Positions 16,938-26,000 of a stretch of DNA of 64,000 nucleotides are shown here, in pieces. The stretch's first letter is position 1. Every line of letters begins with the position of its first letter. This stretch comes from an uncultured bacterium (GTDB taxonomy: Bacteria; Verrucomicrobiota; Lentisphaeria; Victivallales; UBA1829). Below the pieces are notes generated by a model. The model worked only from the letters and a program-made list of their open reading frames with translations. It searched no databases and was not told the origin of the DNA. The DNA is taken from positions 141,786 to 205,785 of the forward strand of contig CACYZF010000009.1 in the NCBI GenBank assembly GCA_902778895.1. The letters are read 5' to 3'. A program made the position numbers and the translations under genes.

Positions 16938-16970
16938 TCTCGCTATCTAAAGCAAAAGATGATAGCGAGA
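16938..16970. promoter_or_regulatory. Operator palindrome of the abiE operon
   Basis: Perfect 10-bp arms, tctcgctatc (16938-16947) and gatagcgaga (16961-16970), with a 13-bp centre. It begins a few bases downstream of the predicted -10 box and ends 33 bp before the AbiEi start, an ideal place for repression by AbiEi. Confidence 0.75.
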
Positions 16971-16979
16971 CTACAATAA

Positions 16980-17007
16980 AATATAACACGACAGGAGAAA
17001 AATACAA
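16980..17007 (-). promoter_or_regulatory. Promoter of the abiE operon
   Basis: Read leftwards: TTGTAT (17002-17007), a 16-bp spacer and TATATT (16980-16985). Confidence 0.7.
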
Positions 17008-17365
17008 GTGGGCTGGATGGTTTTTCCGGAAAATGTACGAGACACGAAACAAAGTCCGCCTCACCAAGAGAATTCGGTTATAACGGAACAAAGAGCCTAT
17101 GCTTTTTCAGCGCATAATTCGATATTTGACGGTAATGGTAATGTCTGCTCCTGAGATTCCTTTCATTTTTGGGTAAGATTTATTCGGTTGGGTTTAATAC
17201 CCCGACCCTTGGGTCGGCTTAGAAATAATTGATAAACTCTATGCTGTCCAAGTTTGGGTTAGACCTCGGTATTGTTTTTGCGTCCGGCTCGTTTCCGAGC
17301 CGTGTACGGTCGGGCGTAATACCGTGAGGCTTGCCTCGCGGATAGCCTGACCGGAAGCAAAAACT
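17008..17365. other. Non-coding region with several strong short hairpins
   Basis: No gene is seen. The region 17195-17355 holds the palindrome ccgaccc/gggtcgg (about 17202-17218), the stem cggctcg/cgagccg (about 17285-17301) and a ccgtgaggc/gcctcgcgg hairpin (about 17322-17341). Two sequences resembling each other (gggtttaataccccgacc and gtcgggcgtaatacc) lie about 110 bp apart. The DNA just left of it (17008-17150) is unstructured. It could be a remnant of a transposon end, a structured RNA or a protein-binding array; I cannot decide. Confidence 0.5.
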
Positions 17366-17683
17366 TTATTTCAAGATCGGCGACCAGTTGGACTGACCGA
17401 TTTTACCTAAACCGGAAACGAGCTTGCGCTTCTTACCAAGCCAGGTATCGATCACATAGATACCATCGCTCATCGTGAGCGTGACATGACGGTTATCTGG
17501 AGCCCAGGACGGATCTTCTCCGAGGAACGTGTTCTTTCCGCCGATCTCTTCCATCAGTCCGCAACAGTCCACAGCAGGAATGCGGTCAAAATCAAAAAAA
17601 CAAACCATGGAAAACTGGATGCGAATTACACCATTCCTCAAAGCTTCTAAGGAAATAGTATTTGATAAGCTTATACTTTGCAA
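17366..17683 (-). pseudogene. C-terminal fragment of a TolB/PD40-like beta-propeller protein
   Basis: The last 55 residues read as propeller blades: GEDPSWAPDNRHVTLTMSDG, then IYVIDTWLGKKRKLVSG and a closing NWSP. This matches the [D/E]PSWSPDG-I-YVID-G pattern of TolB/WD40-like PD40 repeats. The upstream half has no blade similarity and overlaps the Sel1-like frame 17592-18026 in another register. It is most simply a gene remnant joined to, or frameshifted against, its neighbour. No good start site is seen. A short intact gene is possible but less likely. Confidence 0.45.
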
Positions 17684-18026
17684 CTACATTCCCCTGTTCT
17701 GCGGATGCAAGCCACCATTTGAGTGCTTCACAGTGATTCGGATAGCCAGCATCACCTGTATACCAGAAATCGCCCATACAACACTGAGCCCATTCGTTGC
17801 CGTCTGCTGCTGCACTTGACCAATCTAGGTAGGATGATTCAGGTTTGTTGATGTCCCTTGCAAAGTAATCTCCTATGGACGGTTGAAATTTCTCCGTTTC
17901 CTTTCCTCTGTAAGCAGATTCACTAGGAGATAAGATTACCTGAAAGACAGAAAAAGCGAGGAAGGCAGATCCTCCAACGACTGCTTTTACCCATCGGCTT
18001 AATGGTTGTTTTTGGGGAATAATCAT
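17592..18026 (-). CDS. Membrane-anchored Sel1-like repeat protein, probably truncated
   Basis: A 144-residue frame. The N-terminus (MIIPQKQPLSRWVKAVVGG, hydrophobic 13-32) is a signal anchor. Residues about 70-120 contain a Sel1-like repeat: NEWAQCCMGDFWYTGDAG, then CEALKWWLASAEQGNVVAKY. Sel1 proteins mediate protein-protein contacts, but a working solenoid normally needs several repeats, so this copy looks like the stump of a larger gene. The C-terminus runs into the TolB-like fragment in another frame, consistent with a frameshift or fusion breakdown. It lies 29 bp downstream of the larger Sel1 gene, probably in one transcript and perhaps a decayed duplicate. Confidence 0.55.
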   Translation of the reverse strand: MIIPQKQPLSRWVKAVVGGSAFLAFSVFQVILSPSESAYRGKETEKFQPSIGDYFARDINKPESSYLDWSSAAADGNEWAQCCMGDFWYTGDAGYPNHCEALKWWLASAEQGNVVAKYKLIKYYFLRSFEEWCNSHPVFHGLFF

Positions 18027-18055
18027 GGCACATTCCTAGTTTTTTGCCAGTTTCT

Positions 18056-19051
18056 TTAATTCTCTTCAAAGTTCCACATGGGCTCAAGTTCTTTGAGGCG
18101 TTCTAAAGCCTTTTCATGCTTTTGTTCGGCAGCCCACCGATACCATTTAACAGCCTCTTTTTCATAAATGCTTCCAAGGGCAAATCGTGCCTCGGTATTG
18201 CATCTTTCTGCTGCTTTGCGAATCCATTTGATGCCCTCATTCATATTGAAAGGCACTCCCATTCCTTCATAATACCAAAGACCAAGAGCATATTGCGCCT
18301 CCGGGACATCATTTTCTGCGGCTTTTCTACACAATTCAATCGCTTTGTCCTCGTCCTTCTCAACTCCATCACCATACATATAACGCACACCCAGATTACA
18401 TTGGGCTCCGGAATGCCCTTGTTCTGCTGCCTTAAGATACCATTTGACAGCTTCTTCCTCATTATATTCGACCCCTTCTTCATTTGATAAAAAATAGGCA
18501 AGGGCAAACTGCGCATCCGATTCCCCCTGTTCTGCGGCCTTGCGAAACCATTTAACTGCCTCTGCCATGTCCTTGTCTAAGCCTATGCCATACTGGTAAC
18601 CTACTGCAAGTAATAATTGCCCCATTGAATCACCCCGTTCGGCTTCTTCACGAGCAAGTTTCATTGCTTCCATGCAGCTTTCCATGGAATCACATTCGCG
18701 CATAAGACAGCCTGCAAGAGCAATTTTAGACTTAGGAAAGTCTTGCGCTGCCGCTTTTCGGAGCAATTTAACAGCTTCTTCATTGTCCATTTCTACGTAC
18801 TCTCCGAGAGCCAGAAAGATTGCCAGATAGAATTGTGCCTTAGGGAAGTCTTTTTCAGCCGAAAGACGCATCCATTTGACTGCATCTTCATTATCCTTCT
18901 TCATGACTATGCCTTTAGCGCAACACACACCGATCAAATACTGTGCCATTCCGTAATGCCAAGTTGTTGTTCCTGCAACGACTATTAGGAACACAAATGC
19001 GAAAATGATAATCGAAAACCATTTTGTTTTAGTCCATGTTTGCTGTTTCAT
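18056..19051 (-). CDS. Membrane-anchored Sel1-repeat (SLR/TPR-like) protein
   Basis: A 331-residue protein. The start at 19051 is chosen because GGAG lies 6 nt before it, inside an alternative start at 19063. A single N-terminal membrane helix (about residues 9-27) is followed by seven or eight Sel1 repeats (about 30-315). These show the standard pattern of A.Y.LG..Y..G.GV..D..EAVKWYRKAAEQG, with units clearest at GYQYGIGLDKDMAEAVKWFR and RYMYGDGVEKDEDKAIELCR. Such proteins act as scaffolds at the envelope or in the periplasm; in some bacteria they assist secretion or surface appendages. It is the first large gene of a small leftward cluster with a 36-residue membrane peptide upstream. Function in the element is unknown. 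Confidence 0.8.
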   Translation of the reverse strand: MKQQTWTKTKWFSIIIFAFVFLIVVAGTTTWHYGMAQYLIGVCCAKGIVMKKDNEDAVKWMRLSAEKDFPKAQFYLAIFLALGEYVEMDNEEAVKLLRKAAAQDFPKSKIALAGCLMRECDSMESCMEAMKLAREEAERGDSMGQLLLAVGYQYGIGLDKDMAEAVKWFRKAAEQGESDAQFALAYFLSNEEGVEYNEEEAVKWYLKAAEQGHSGAQCNLGVRYMYGDGVEKDEDKAIELCRKAAENDVPEAQYALGLWYYEGMGVPFNMNEGIKWIRKAAERCNTEARFALGSIYEKEAVKWYRWAAEQKHEKALERLKELEPMWNFEEN

Positions 19052-19101
19052 GTGTTGCTCCATTGGTTTTGAGGATAAATGTTGAAAGTCGCTTTAAGTA
19101 G

Positions 19102-19212
19102 TTATACATTATGAAAATAATCAAAGATTCCAGAAATGAGCATAAGCGAAACGAGTACGATAATCCCAAAGAATAATTCCCGAATAATCTGCATAATCAC
19201 ATCTCGTTTCAT
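19102..19212 (-). CDS. Small single-span membrane protein (36 aa)
   Basis: An open frame preceded by AAAGGACGATCA, a good ribosome site. The peptide starts MKRDVIMQIIRELFFGIIVL and continues VSLMLISGIFDYFHNV. The positive N-terminus and 18-20 hydrophobic residues predict one membrane helix. It ends 50 bp before the Sel1 gene on the same strand and is likely cotranscribed. It has no recognised family. Small membrane peptides next to membrane-bound genes may be partners or type I-like toxins, but nothing here shows which. Confidence 0.5.
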   Translation of the reverse strand: MKRDVIMQIIRELFFGIIVLVSLMLISGIFDYFHNV

Positions 19213-19317
19213 TGATCGTCCTTTCTTCTCTTTTGAGTAATGATTATGGTGATGACTGTAATATACCATGCGAGGTCAGACATTTTGTGTCCTATGGAAA
19301 TCTTTTTTTGAAAAAAG

Positions 19318-19345
19318 TTGTTTTTTCCTTGACACGTGCTATATT
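19318..19345 (+). promoter_or_regulatory. Promoter of the NERD-helicase gene
   Basis: TTGTTT (19318-19323), a 16-bp spacer and TATATT (19340-19345), 30 bp before the start codon. Upstream lies the palindrome-like GACATTTTGTGTC (19279-19291), which is shared in part with the WYL promoter region at 31728-31738. Confidence 0.65.
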
Positions 19346-19375
19346 AATGCACAATGCCAACGAAGGAGTGCAGCC

Positions 19376-20980
19376 ATGCCGAAGATGATGCCGCCAATAT
19401 TTGATCTGGAGTGGACTCCCGAATCGGAAGAAGTCGTATTCCGCGCCGTTCAGGAGAATCTGTCGGATGAATGGTACGTGTTTCACTCGTTCCACTTCAT
19501 ATCGAACGATCGGCAGGGCAAGAAACATGACGGCGAGATTGATTTTCTGTTCTATCACCCCATTGAGGGAATCGTGGTCATGGAGGTGAAAGGCGGTGCG
19601 ATATCATACCGCGACAATCAGTGGTACCAGAATGGCCGTCCAATTGAACCTGTGAATCAAGCCACCCGCAATAAATACTTTGTTCAGGACCTCTTGTCCG
19701 AGGGGCTGAAACAGCCTGCCAGCCTCAAAATTGCCCATGCTTTTTGCTTCCCGACCTGTCAGGGCAAAAAGGAATGGCCCGTGTCCGTGCGTGGGGTGGT
19801 GGTCACGGCTGATTCCCTGCCTCAGATCGAACTGATTCTGCGCGATATCTTGGCGGATACCCCGTACAGAGCTACGGCGGAGAACCCCATACCGAAAAAG
19901 GAAGATGTTTTGCGCATTCTTTCACCTTACCTGGATTTCGGGTCAAAACTCTCGCCCTCAAAAGACAAAGCGAAGAACACTTTTAAGCTCACGGATCAGC
20001 AGAGTTCCGCATTGGATATCCTCGAAGGATTCAAGAGCCTGCTTGTTCGGGGTTGTGCCGGTGCAGGGAAGACGGTCATGGCCATCAAGCTCGCCCAGCG
20101 CCTTTCTGTTCGAGGCAAGAATGTGCTTTTGCTTTGCTTCAATCAGCTTCTGGCAAAACACCTGCAGAGACAGACCGAGGATTTCCCCGGCATCACGGCC
20201 GCCGCATTCTTCGAGTTCTGCATTGAGACCATCGGCATCCCGGAGGAACAGATCGCGCAGTACCGCACCAATCCGCGTCTGTATTCCGAGGTCCTCCCGC
20301 AGCTGCTCCGCAAACACCTCTACAATCATCCCGACCTCTGCTTTGATGCCGTTATTGTGGATGAGGGACAGGACTTCACGAAAGAGGCCTGGGACGTGAT
20401 TTCGCTACTTCATGTGGAGGATGGCGAGTTCTTTGTCTTCTGCGATCCCGAACAGAACATCTTCAATGATGAGCTGACGCTTCCCGACTTCGGTCCGCTT
20501 CAAATCGTGCTCAAGAAGAATTGTCGGAATACCAGACAGATTTTTGAGGCGATGAAACCGTATGGACCGCACGATGCAGAGTGCTCTGATGCCTCGCCGG
20601 ATGGTGTGGCTGTCCGCGAGTTCACGGGCAACTGCCACGAAATGCTCGCGTCTGAGCTGAAACGGTTGACTGATGAGAAGCATATTTCCGTAAACAAGAT
20701 CGTAATCCTCGGAGCACACGCACCGAATCACACATCCATTGGAGAAAATCTGAATGTTGGCGGATTCCAGATCGTTTCACGTCCAGTTGCGGCCAACGAA
20801 AAGAACTGCATCCGGTATTACACCTACATGAAGTTCAAAGGCTGCGAATCCGAGGTCGTGATCTTGTTGGATGTCGACAAAAACGATCCACGTTGGGATA
20901 TAAAAGGACTCTACACTGCTATGAGCAGGGCAACACATCAGCTAGTAGTTCTTTGTTTAGACGACATAAATTGTCATTAA
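19376..20980 (+). CDS. NERD-domain nuclease fused to a superfamily 1 DNA helicase
   Basis: A 534-residue protein. The start at 19376 follows AAGGAG. The N-terminal NERD domain (about 15-130) is a PD-(D/E)XK relative with GEIDFLF (Asp56) and MEVKGG (Glu70, Lys72) intact. The UvrD/PcrA-like helicase (about 205-534) shows LLVRGCAGAGKTVMAIKLAQ (Walker A near 230), AVIVDEGQDF (motif II near 328), KKNCRNT (motif IV region) and LYTAMSRATHQLVVL (motif VI). NERD helicases are common in islands and are suspected to act in DNA processing or phage defence. It is transcribed rightwards, convergent with the toxin-dynamin operon and ending 11 bp from its last gene. It may be part of the same cassette. Confidence 0.87.
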   Translation: MPKMMPPIFDLEWTPESEEVVFRAVQENLSDEWYVFHSFHFISNDRQGKKHDGEIDFLFYHPIEGIVVMEVKGGAISYRDNQWYQNGRPIEPVNQATRNKYFVQDLLSEGLKQPASLKIAHAFCFPTCQGKKEWPVSVRGVVVTADSLPQIELILRDILADTPYRATAENPIPKKEDVLRILSPYLDFGSKLSPSKDKAKNTFKLTDQQSSALDILEGFKSLLVRGCAGAGKTVMAIKLAQRLSVRGKNVLLLCFNQLLAKHLQRQTEDFPGITAAAFFEFCIETIGIPEEQIAQYRTNPRLYSEVLPQLLRKHLYNHPDLCFDAVIVDEGQDFTKEAWDVISLLHVEDGEFFVFCDPEQNIFNDELTLPDFGPLQIVLKKNCRNTRQIFEAMKPYGPHDAECSDASPDGVAVREFTGNCHEMLASELKRLTDEKHISVNKIVILGAHAPNHTSIGENLNVGGFQIVSRPVAANEKNCIRYYTYMKFKGCESEVVILLDVDKNDPRWDIKGLYTAMSRATHQLVVLCLDDINCH

Positions 20981-20991
20981 TGAGACTTTTG

Positions 20992-21843
20992 TTATATTTG
21001 CTTTTCTTCCTTTGGGAGATAGCGCTTAATATCTATTCCGGAGTTATTCATCGCTTGAACTTTGAAATAGTGCAATTGAACAATATAGGCAACGGTAGTT
21101 GCTTCGTTCTTTCCTCCAATTAGGAAAAGACCCGCTGCGGCGCTTACTGCGGCTATACACCAACCTACGGGGCCAGCTAAAACGGAAACAGCAGTGATTG
21201 TGGTCGCTGCGGTCGCACCGAAGATGGCCCCCGCCGCAACAACTATTGTTTTAGCCGCAAGAATATAAAACGCAAATCCCATTAAAGATGCGCTTGTAGC
21301 TGTGGCCGCCAACATAGCCGCACCGCCGAGGCACGCATATCCAGCTATTTTTGATGCGCTTACTCCGCTTTCTTTTAACACCTGTTCTCGCTGTTCAACG
21401 GTGAGTTGATCCCACATCTTTTCAAATGTTTTCTCACAGATATAATGTTCTAATTCGAATGTCGTAGCATATTTTGCATCCTTGGACGGGTAGTCTAGAT
21501 CGGTTGCACATGCACGGACAATATCAGTATAGTCAAACTCTTTGAAAGGATAGGTGATCCAGTGACTTGACTCCCACAGCAGTTCCTTGTCAAGTATTTT
21601 TGACGTGATTTCGGCAGGGACTTCAGATGTTTCTCCCTTCATAGCCTTCCATAACAAAGAAATCTGATCTTGTGACAAATGATCTACAAACTCATCATGC
21701 TGCTGGGGGGAGACAACTCTGTCGGCATAAGTATATTCAAGCAATGGGTCCGCCTGTTTCCTTGAATAGATAATTGCACATATACAAAGAACCATCGTTG
21801 CAATCAGTGTTACGACTGGAATTGAAATTGAAAGTTTTTTCAT
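20992..21843 (-). CDS. Membrane protein resembling the YaaW/UPF0174 family
   Basis: A 283-residue protein with an N-terminal membrane anchor (about 6-27), a helical soluble part, and a strongly hydrophobic Ala/Gly-rich stretch (about 170-245) with two or three membrane helices. The segment ATTFELEHYICEKTFEKMWD followed by QLTVEQREQVLKESG resembles the STFEIE...F...W..M....K.EFL region of E. coli YaaW (recalled similarity, not computed). GGAGGAAAC precedes the start. It is the last gene of the leftward cluster, 167 bp beyond the immunity gene. It could be a further immunity or membrane-target protein. Function unknown. Confidence 0.5.
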   Translation of the reverse strand: MKKLSISIPVVTLIATMVLCICAIIYSRKQADPLLEYTYADRVVSPQQHDEFVDHLSQDQISLLWKAMKGETSEVPAEITSKILDKELLWESSHWITYPFKEFDYTDIVRACATDLDYPSKDAKYATTFELEHYICEKTFEKMWDQLTVEQREQVLKESGVSASKIAGYACLGGAAMLAATATSASLMGFAFYILAAKTIVVAAGAIFGATAATTITAVSVLAGPVGWCIAAVSAAAGLFLIGGKNEATTVAYIVQLHYFKVQAMNNSGIDIKRYLPKEEKQI

Positions 21844-22010
21844 TGTTTCCTCCGATATTATAATGTTTCGAATTGGTCTTTTGATGAAGGGAAAAGGAAA
21901 ATTCTGCTTTGTAATTTTGCTAAAGAGCTTATCTTTATATTAGAAAATGGATGTCCTAGCAAAAGAGAATACAGACTTTCCCGTATCTCGTATTTGATTG
22001 AATTATCTTA

Positions 22011-22406
22011 TTAATATAATGTATTTAAAAAATCCGTAAAAGTGTCGGCAAGAAACGTTGTCTCGTCGGTCTCGTGGTTCCAGAAGAAAATCTTGCCATC
22101 CTTGAGTACAAAAAAATTCCCGGCGGGATCGGATGCAAAAGGAATAAGCGTAGCATCGGATGAATCAAGCGGACAAAACTTATAGATGTTTTCAACATCG
22201 GCCCGATTGAAAGACAGCAATGTCTTGAATTCCTTGTTCTTCTCCACCGCCGTGTCATAGCGTTTCATCGGCGGTCTTCCGCCATTGTACTTTCTGAAAA
22301 TTTCTTTCAGGTCTTCTGGGAAGGTAACCCCATGAGTTTTTTCGAAATCCTCAATCAATTGTTCATCTTCCAACGTCTTTACATATTTCCACGTTTTATT
22401 ATTCAT
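22011..22406 (-). CDS. SMI1/KNR4 (SUKH) family immunity protein
   Basis: A 131-residue cytoplasmic protein. The pattern EDFEKTHGVTFPEDLKEIFR then KYNGGRP (about 18-45), the central LIPFASDPAGNFFVL and the closing FLADTFTDFLNTL are the standard SMI1/KNR4 signature. In bacteria, proteins of this superfamily are usually immunity factors that neutralise nuclease toxins encoded immediately upstream. That is the layout here: it follows the WHH nuclease by 24 bp on the same strand, with AGGAGC before its ATG. It most likely protects the cell from that toxin. The length is typical (about 130-150 aa). Confidence 0.88.
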   Translation of the reverse strand: MNNKTWKYVKTLEDEQLIEDFEKTHGVTFPEDLKEIFRKYNGGRPPMKRYDTAVEKNKEFKTLLSFNRADVENIYKFCPLDSSDATLIPFASDPAGNFFVLKDGKIFFWNHETDETTFLADTFTDFLNTLY

Positions 22407-22430
22407 AATAAAGTGCTCCTATTGTTTTTT

Positions 22431-23066
22431 TTAACGGTTAACGGTGCCGCCACCCCAGATGGATTTTCCTCCAGTGTGTCCCGTATGTGCGTGGATATCG
22501 GAATCTACCAACTGCATCCTGCCCATTTCTTCATGATGATGCCAAGTGAAACCGTCAGGAGTATCTCCGTTTCTAATCTGCTCGAGTTGTTCGGAGGAGA
22601 AGCTCTTTGCCAGGTCAGGATCTTTTTCGATGGCTTCGCTCAATTGCTTGTTGCATTCATCAAATTGCTCGCTATCTGATGCCTGCAATAGATTATCGGG
22701 CAGTTTCGCATCAAAGATCGAATCAAACTTTGGGAAGACTCCCGTTACCTCGTTGCCGCAGGCATCAAAGACTGTATTGCGCTCAAACGGCACACCGGTT
22801 ATGGGATGAACATCGCCTTCCAGACATTCGTTTCTTGTCGGTATTTCCTGTACGATGTCCTGACTGTTCAGAAGTTCATCAGGCGACAATTTCCCAGTTT
22901 TTAAATCCAGAGAACGGGACAACAATGCCTCTTGAGAGGAGGCTTGCGTAGATAGCGGATTTGAGACCGCGAGCTGTTGTATCGTGGAATTGACGCCCAT
23001 TGCGGCCTCGCCCGCTGCGGCGGATAGTTTCCCGGCTACCGCGCCGATTGTTGCCATGACACTCAT
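22431..23066 (-). CDS. HNH/Endo VII-fold nuclease toxin with WHH motif
   Basis: A 211-residue predicted DNase. Start at 23066: its ATG overlaps the stop of the ATPase gene (ATGA) and GGAGG lies upstream; the longer frame to 23135 is less likely. The N-terminus is a short Ala/Gly-rich helical segment (1-40) with no signal peptide. A spacer follows, then the toxin domain (about 95-211): GVPFERNTVFDACGNEVTGV, FPKFDSIFD, and the end TWHHHEEMGRMQLVDSDIHA followed by HTGHTGGKSIWG. The W-H-H and H..TGH.GG elements define the WHH branch of HNH toxins, usually the C-terminal warhead of polymorphic toxins. This copy lacks a long export scaffold, so it is either delivered by its neighbours or kept inside as a suicide effector. 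The SMI1 immunity gene follows. Confidence 0.85.
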   Translation of the reverse strand: MSVMATIGAVAGKLSAAAGEAAMGVNSTIQQLAVSNPLSTQASSQEALLSRSLDLKTGKLSPDELLNSQDIVQEIPTRNECLEGDVHPITGVPFERNTVFDACGNEVTGVFPKFDSIFDAKLPDNLLQASDSEQFDECNKQLSEAIEKDPDLAKSFSSEQLEQIRNGDTPDGFTWHHHEEMGRMQLVDSDIHAHTGHTGGKSIWGGGTVNR

Positions 23067-26000
23067 CTCTGTTTGCCTCCGTAACAAGTTTGAATGATGT
23101 TCTGAAGTTTCGCCAGATACTCCGATCGTGTGCATCCGTCGGGACGCACTTTGTTCAGTAGCGCAAGCATGACAGCAAACGTGAAATCCTCCAGCGTTGC
23201 TCCACGAACATCAATGCCGTGCACAGCCCGGTCAAGGATCACTGTTGCAACTTGCTGGCAAGCCTCCGACAGTCTATTGCTACGTATTGCCGGCAGCACG
23301 GAAGGAATCTCAGCGATAATGGCGGCAGCCATTTGTCGTGCTTCGAGGTAATAACGTTTCGCAGAAGGATATTCCTGCGGAAGCCACCCCGGCATATTGA
23401 TGCTCTGCACCAACTCGTCAGCGATAAACATCTGCCGGACTTCCCGGACTTTTTCGAGATCCAGATGGAGTTCATCCGGCAATGCCGCATCCCATTTCGA
23501 AATCATCAAGGTAAGCAGCGATGGCTGCTTGTCAGAAATGAAACGTTTGCCTTTCAGCAGCCTCAATACAGCCGAATGCAGCAAATGCCCGGCAAGTTCA
23601 TTGGAAAGCGGAAGCTCAGCCTTCTTCACCAAATCAGGCAACAGTTTGGTAACGCACTCGTTCCATGCGTAGTTCCACCGTTCCTTTTTCACCGCCGGAA
23701 TCATCTGGATTGTGAAGAGGAAGGAATCCGCGATCTGTTCCAATGCCCGAGGCGCAGTTTCCTCCAAGGCAGTGAGAGTGGCATCAAAATAGGGCGGACG
23801 TCGTTCGGACGCCTGGACACGCACCATCGTTTTTTTCAGGTAGTCATCGGTAATCGCGTTCCCCGTGCGCGGCGGCGAATACGAGACCTTGACATGAACT
23901 GGCTCGCAAAGGGCCGAACAGTGCACCAGCGCCTCGCCAGGCTTCATGCGACAGATGAAAGCGGACCGTTCTTCGGAAAGTCCCATGCTGCCGCCCATCG
24001 CGACGGCATCCTCAAGGGCACCAAGTCGATGGATAATCTTCAAATTGGTATTTTTGATCGCACCGTCACTCAACCGCAGCGGCATCTGATCGGCAATGAT
24101 AATCCCCAATCCATAAGCACGAACCTCGGCAAGGATGTTCTCAAAGAGTTCCACGGAGCGATGCGTGGTATTGTTTCCGACGAGAGAATTACCCTTGTCT
24201 GCAGTTTTTCTGAAGATACGGTGCGCTTCCTCCACAACCAGCAGATGGGAAAGCGTCTCAGAATTCCCCTTCTGCTCGAAAAACTTGTATATTCTCAGCA
24301 ACAAGAGTCCGGAAAGGAACGCCTTGGTCTCATCGCTGCCGACCTTCTTCATTTCGATTACGGTCGGTCGCGCGAGCAGATCGGCGACATTGAAGGGTAG
24401 TTCGCTGTTGAAAAGCCGCCCGCGCGGCCCCATACGCAACGAGTTTATCCGAGCGAGCAGTGCGCTTTTGATATTGCAACCGTAGTCGCCTTGGAAATGC
24501 TGCTCATCAATGACGGTTTCCAACGCAGTATAGAACGAATCCATGCTGGGAATTTTGTTGTTGACCGGAGCTTTACCGCTGACGACATCCCATCCGGCTT
24601 CGCGGTAGGCTCGCACCAGTCCTTGTTCGAGCAACGCCGCCATCGGGCCTTCCATCGGAAACGCCGCATTCAGAATTGCCGCTAACGAGTCAATGTGCGA
24701 GTGGAGCGAATCCCCATTCGGCAGTTCAAATGGATTAATCCGCAATGGAAGTACGGCTTCATCACCGGCAGTAAAAATCCTTATGGGGTTACCTCCGATG
24801 CTCATATTCCGGTATTCGCTTTTTGCTGGCTCCAAAACAAGGAACGGCAATCCGGCATGAGAAAGAATATGACGGATCGTGGTACTCTTGCCCATACCGG
24901 TAAGACCGGCGACCAGTGTGTGCGCGGTCAAATCTTTCAGAGCGAGCGACATTATTCCGGAAGTTTCCACCTCGCGATCGCAAACATGACCCATTTCGAT
25001 TGTTTTCCCCGGCGAACAATCAGGAGCTATGCAGAAACGGGGCGTCTCCCGGATTTCAATGCCGGGATGACTTTCAGAAGGCAGACTCATCAGTGACGCG
25101 AATTCCGAACTCGTTAAAAGCGTATCCAACGGTCTCTTTTGACCGGCTACATTAATTTCCGGAATGCTTAATATCGTGCTTTGCCAATCAGAAGAAACAT
25201 TTCCCAAAGGAACAATACGGAATGGTTCGTATACGTCAAAATGAGCAGTCAAGCAGGATTGATATAGGGAACTTGTGAACTTAAAGTCCTCATCACTGTC
25301 TGCCAAAACATAAGTAAGAGTTCTCCATGCTCCTTCAGCCAAAGCGTTCTTCAGCCTGGTCTCATATTCTTCCAGAGCGGCCTCGTATGCTGATGCGAAC
25401 TGATTTAATCGCTCTAAAGAATTCGCATGAGACCTGTTTTGCATTTTTGTCACGGAATAATTGACCCCCAATGCACCGCCTAACGCATTCCCATATGTAC
25501 TGGCAAGACCGGCAGTAACCGTATTAGCAACGGTATGGGCCGCCATGACACCTAAAGATGCCGTTAATGGCGTTCCGGGAATAGGCCCACTTACCCCCAT
25601 GTTCCCCCCGACAGTATTTGCTGTTGTCGAAGAAAACGAACTGGACGCGGTAAGAGAACTCATTAAAGCCCCAAAAGAAGTAAGAGATCCCCCCAGTGTC
25701 TTGGACGTGCCTTCTCCAAATTGTTTTGTGACATTGAGTAAAATATTCTCGTGATTAGAACCAATGTCATTCCTGATACTAGAAAGCACTTGAGTTATAT
25801 CATCTTCACTGCAAGGGAAACCGATTATAACCAGAGCAAAACGCTTTCCACGGAGTCCGCGCAGAAGAGCATCCAAAGAATAGAGTTGCTCGTGTTCATT
25901 ATAGGAGTAGGCCGGTATACCGGAAACAATACCCCCACGCCTGTAATTGTCGACATAGGGGGAGTATGAACATGGATCACCAAAAACGATTCCAGGAAAT

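Noticed and set aside
23067..23135. Longer N-terminus for the WHH toxin
   Set aside because: The extension lies within the ATPase coding region, and the ATGA start has a proper GGAGG site.
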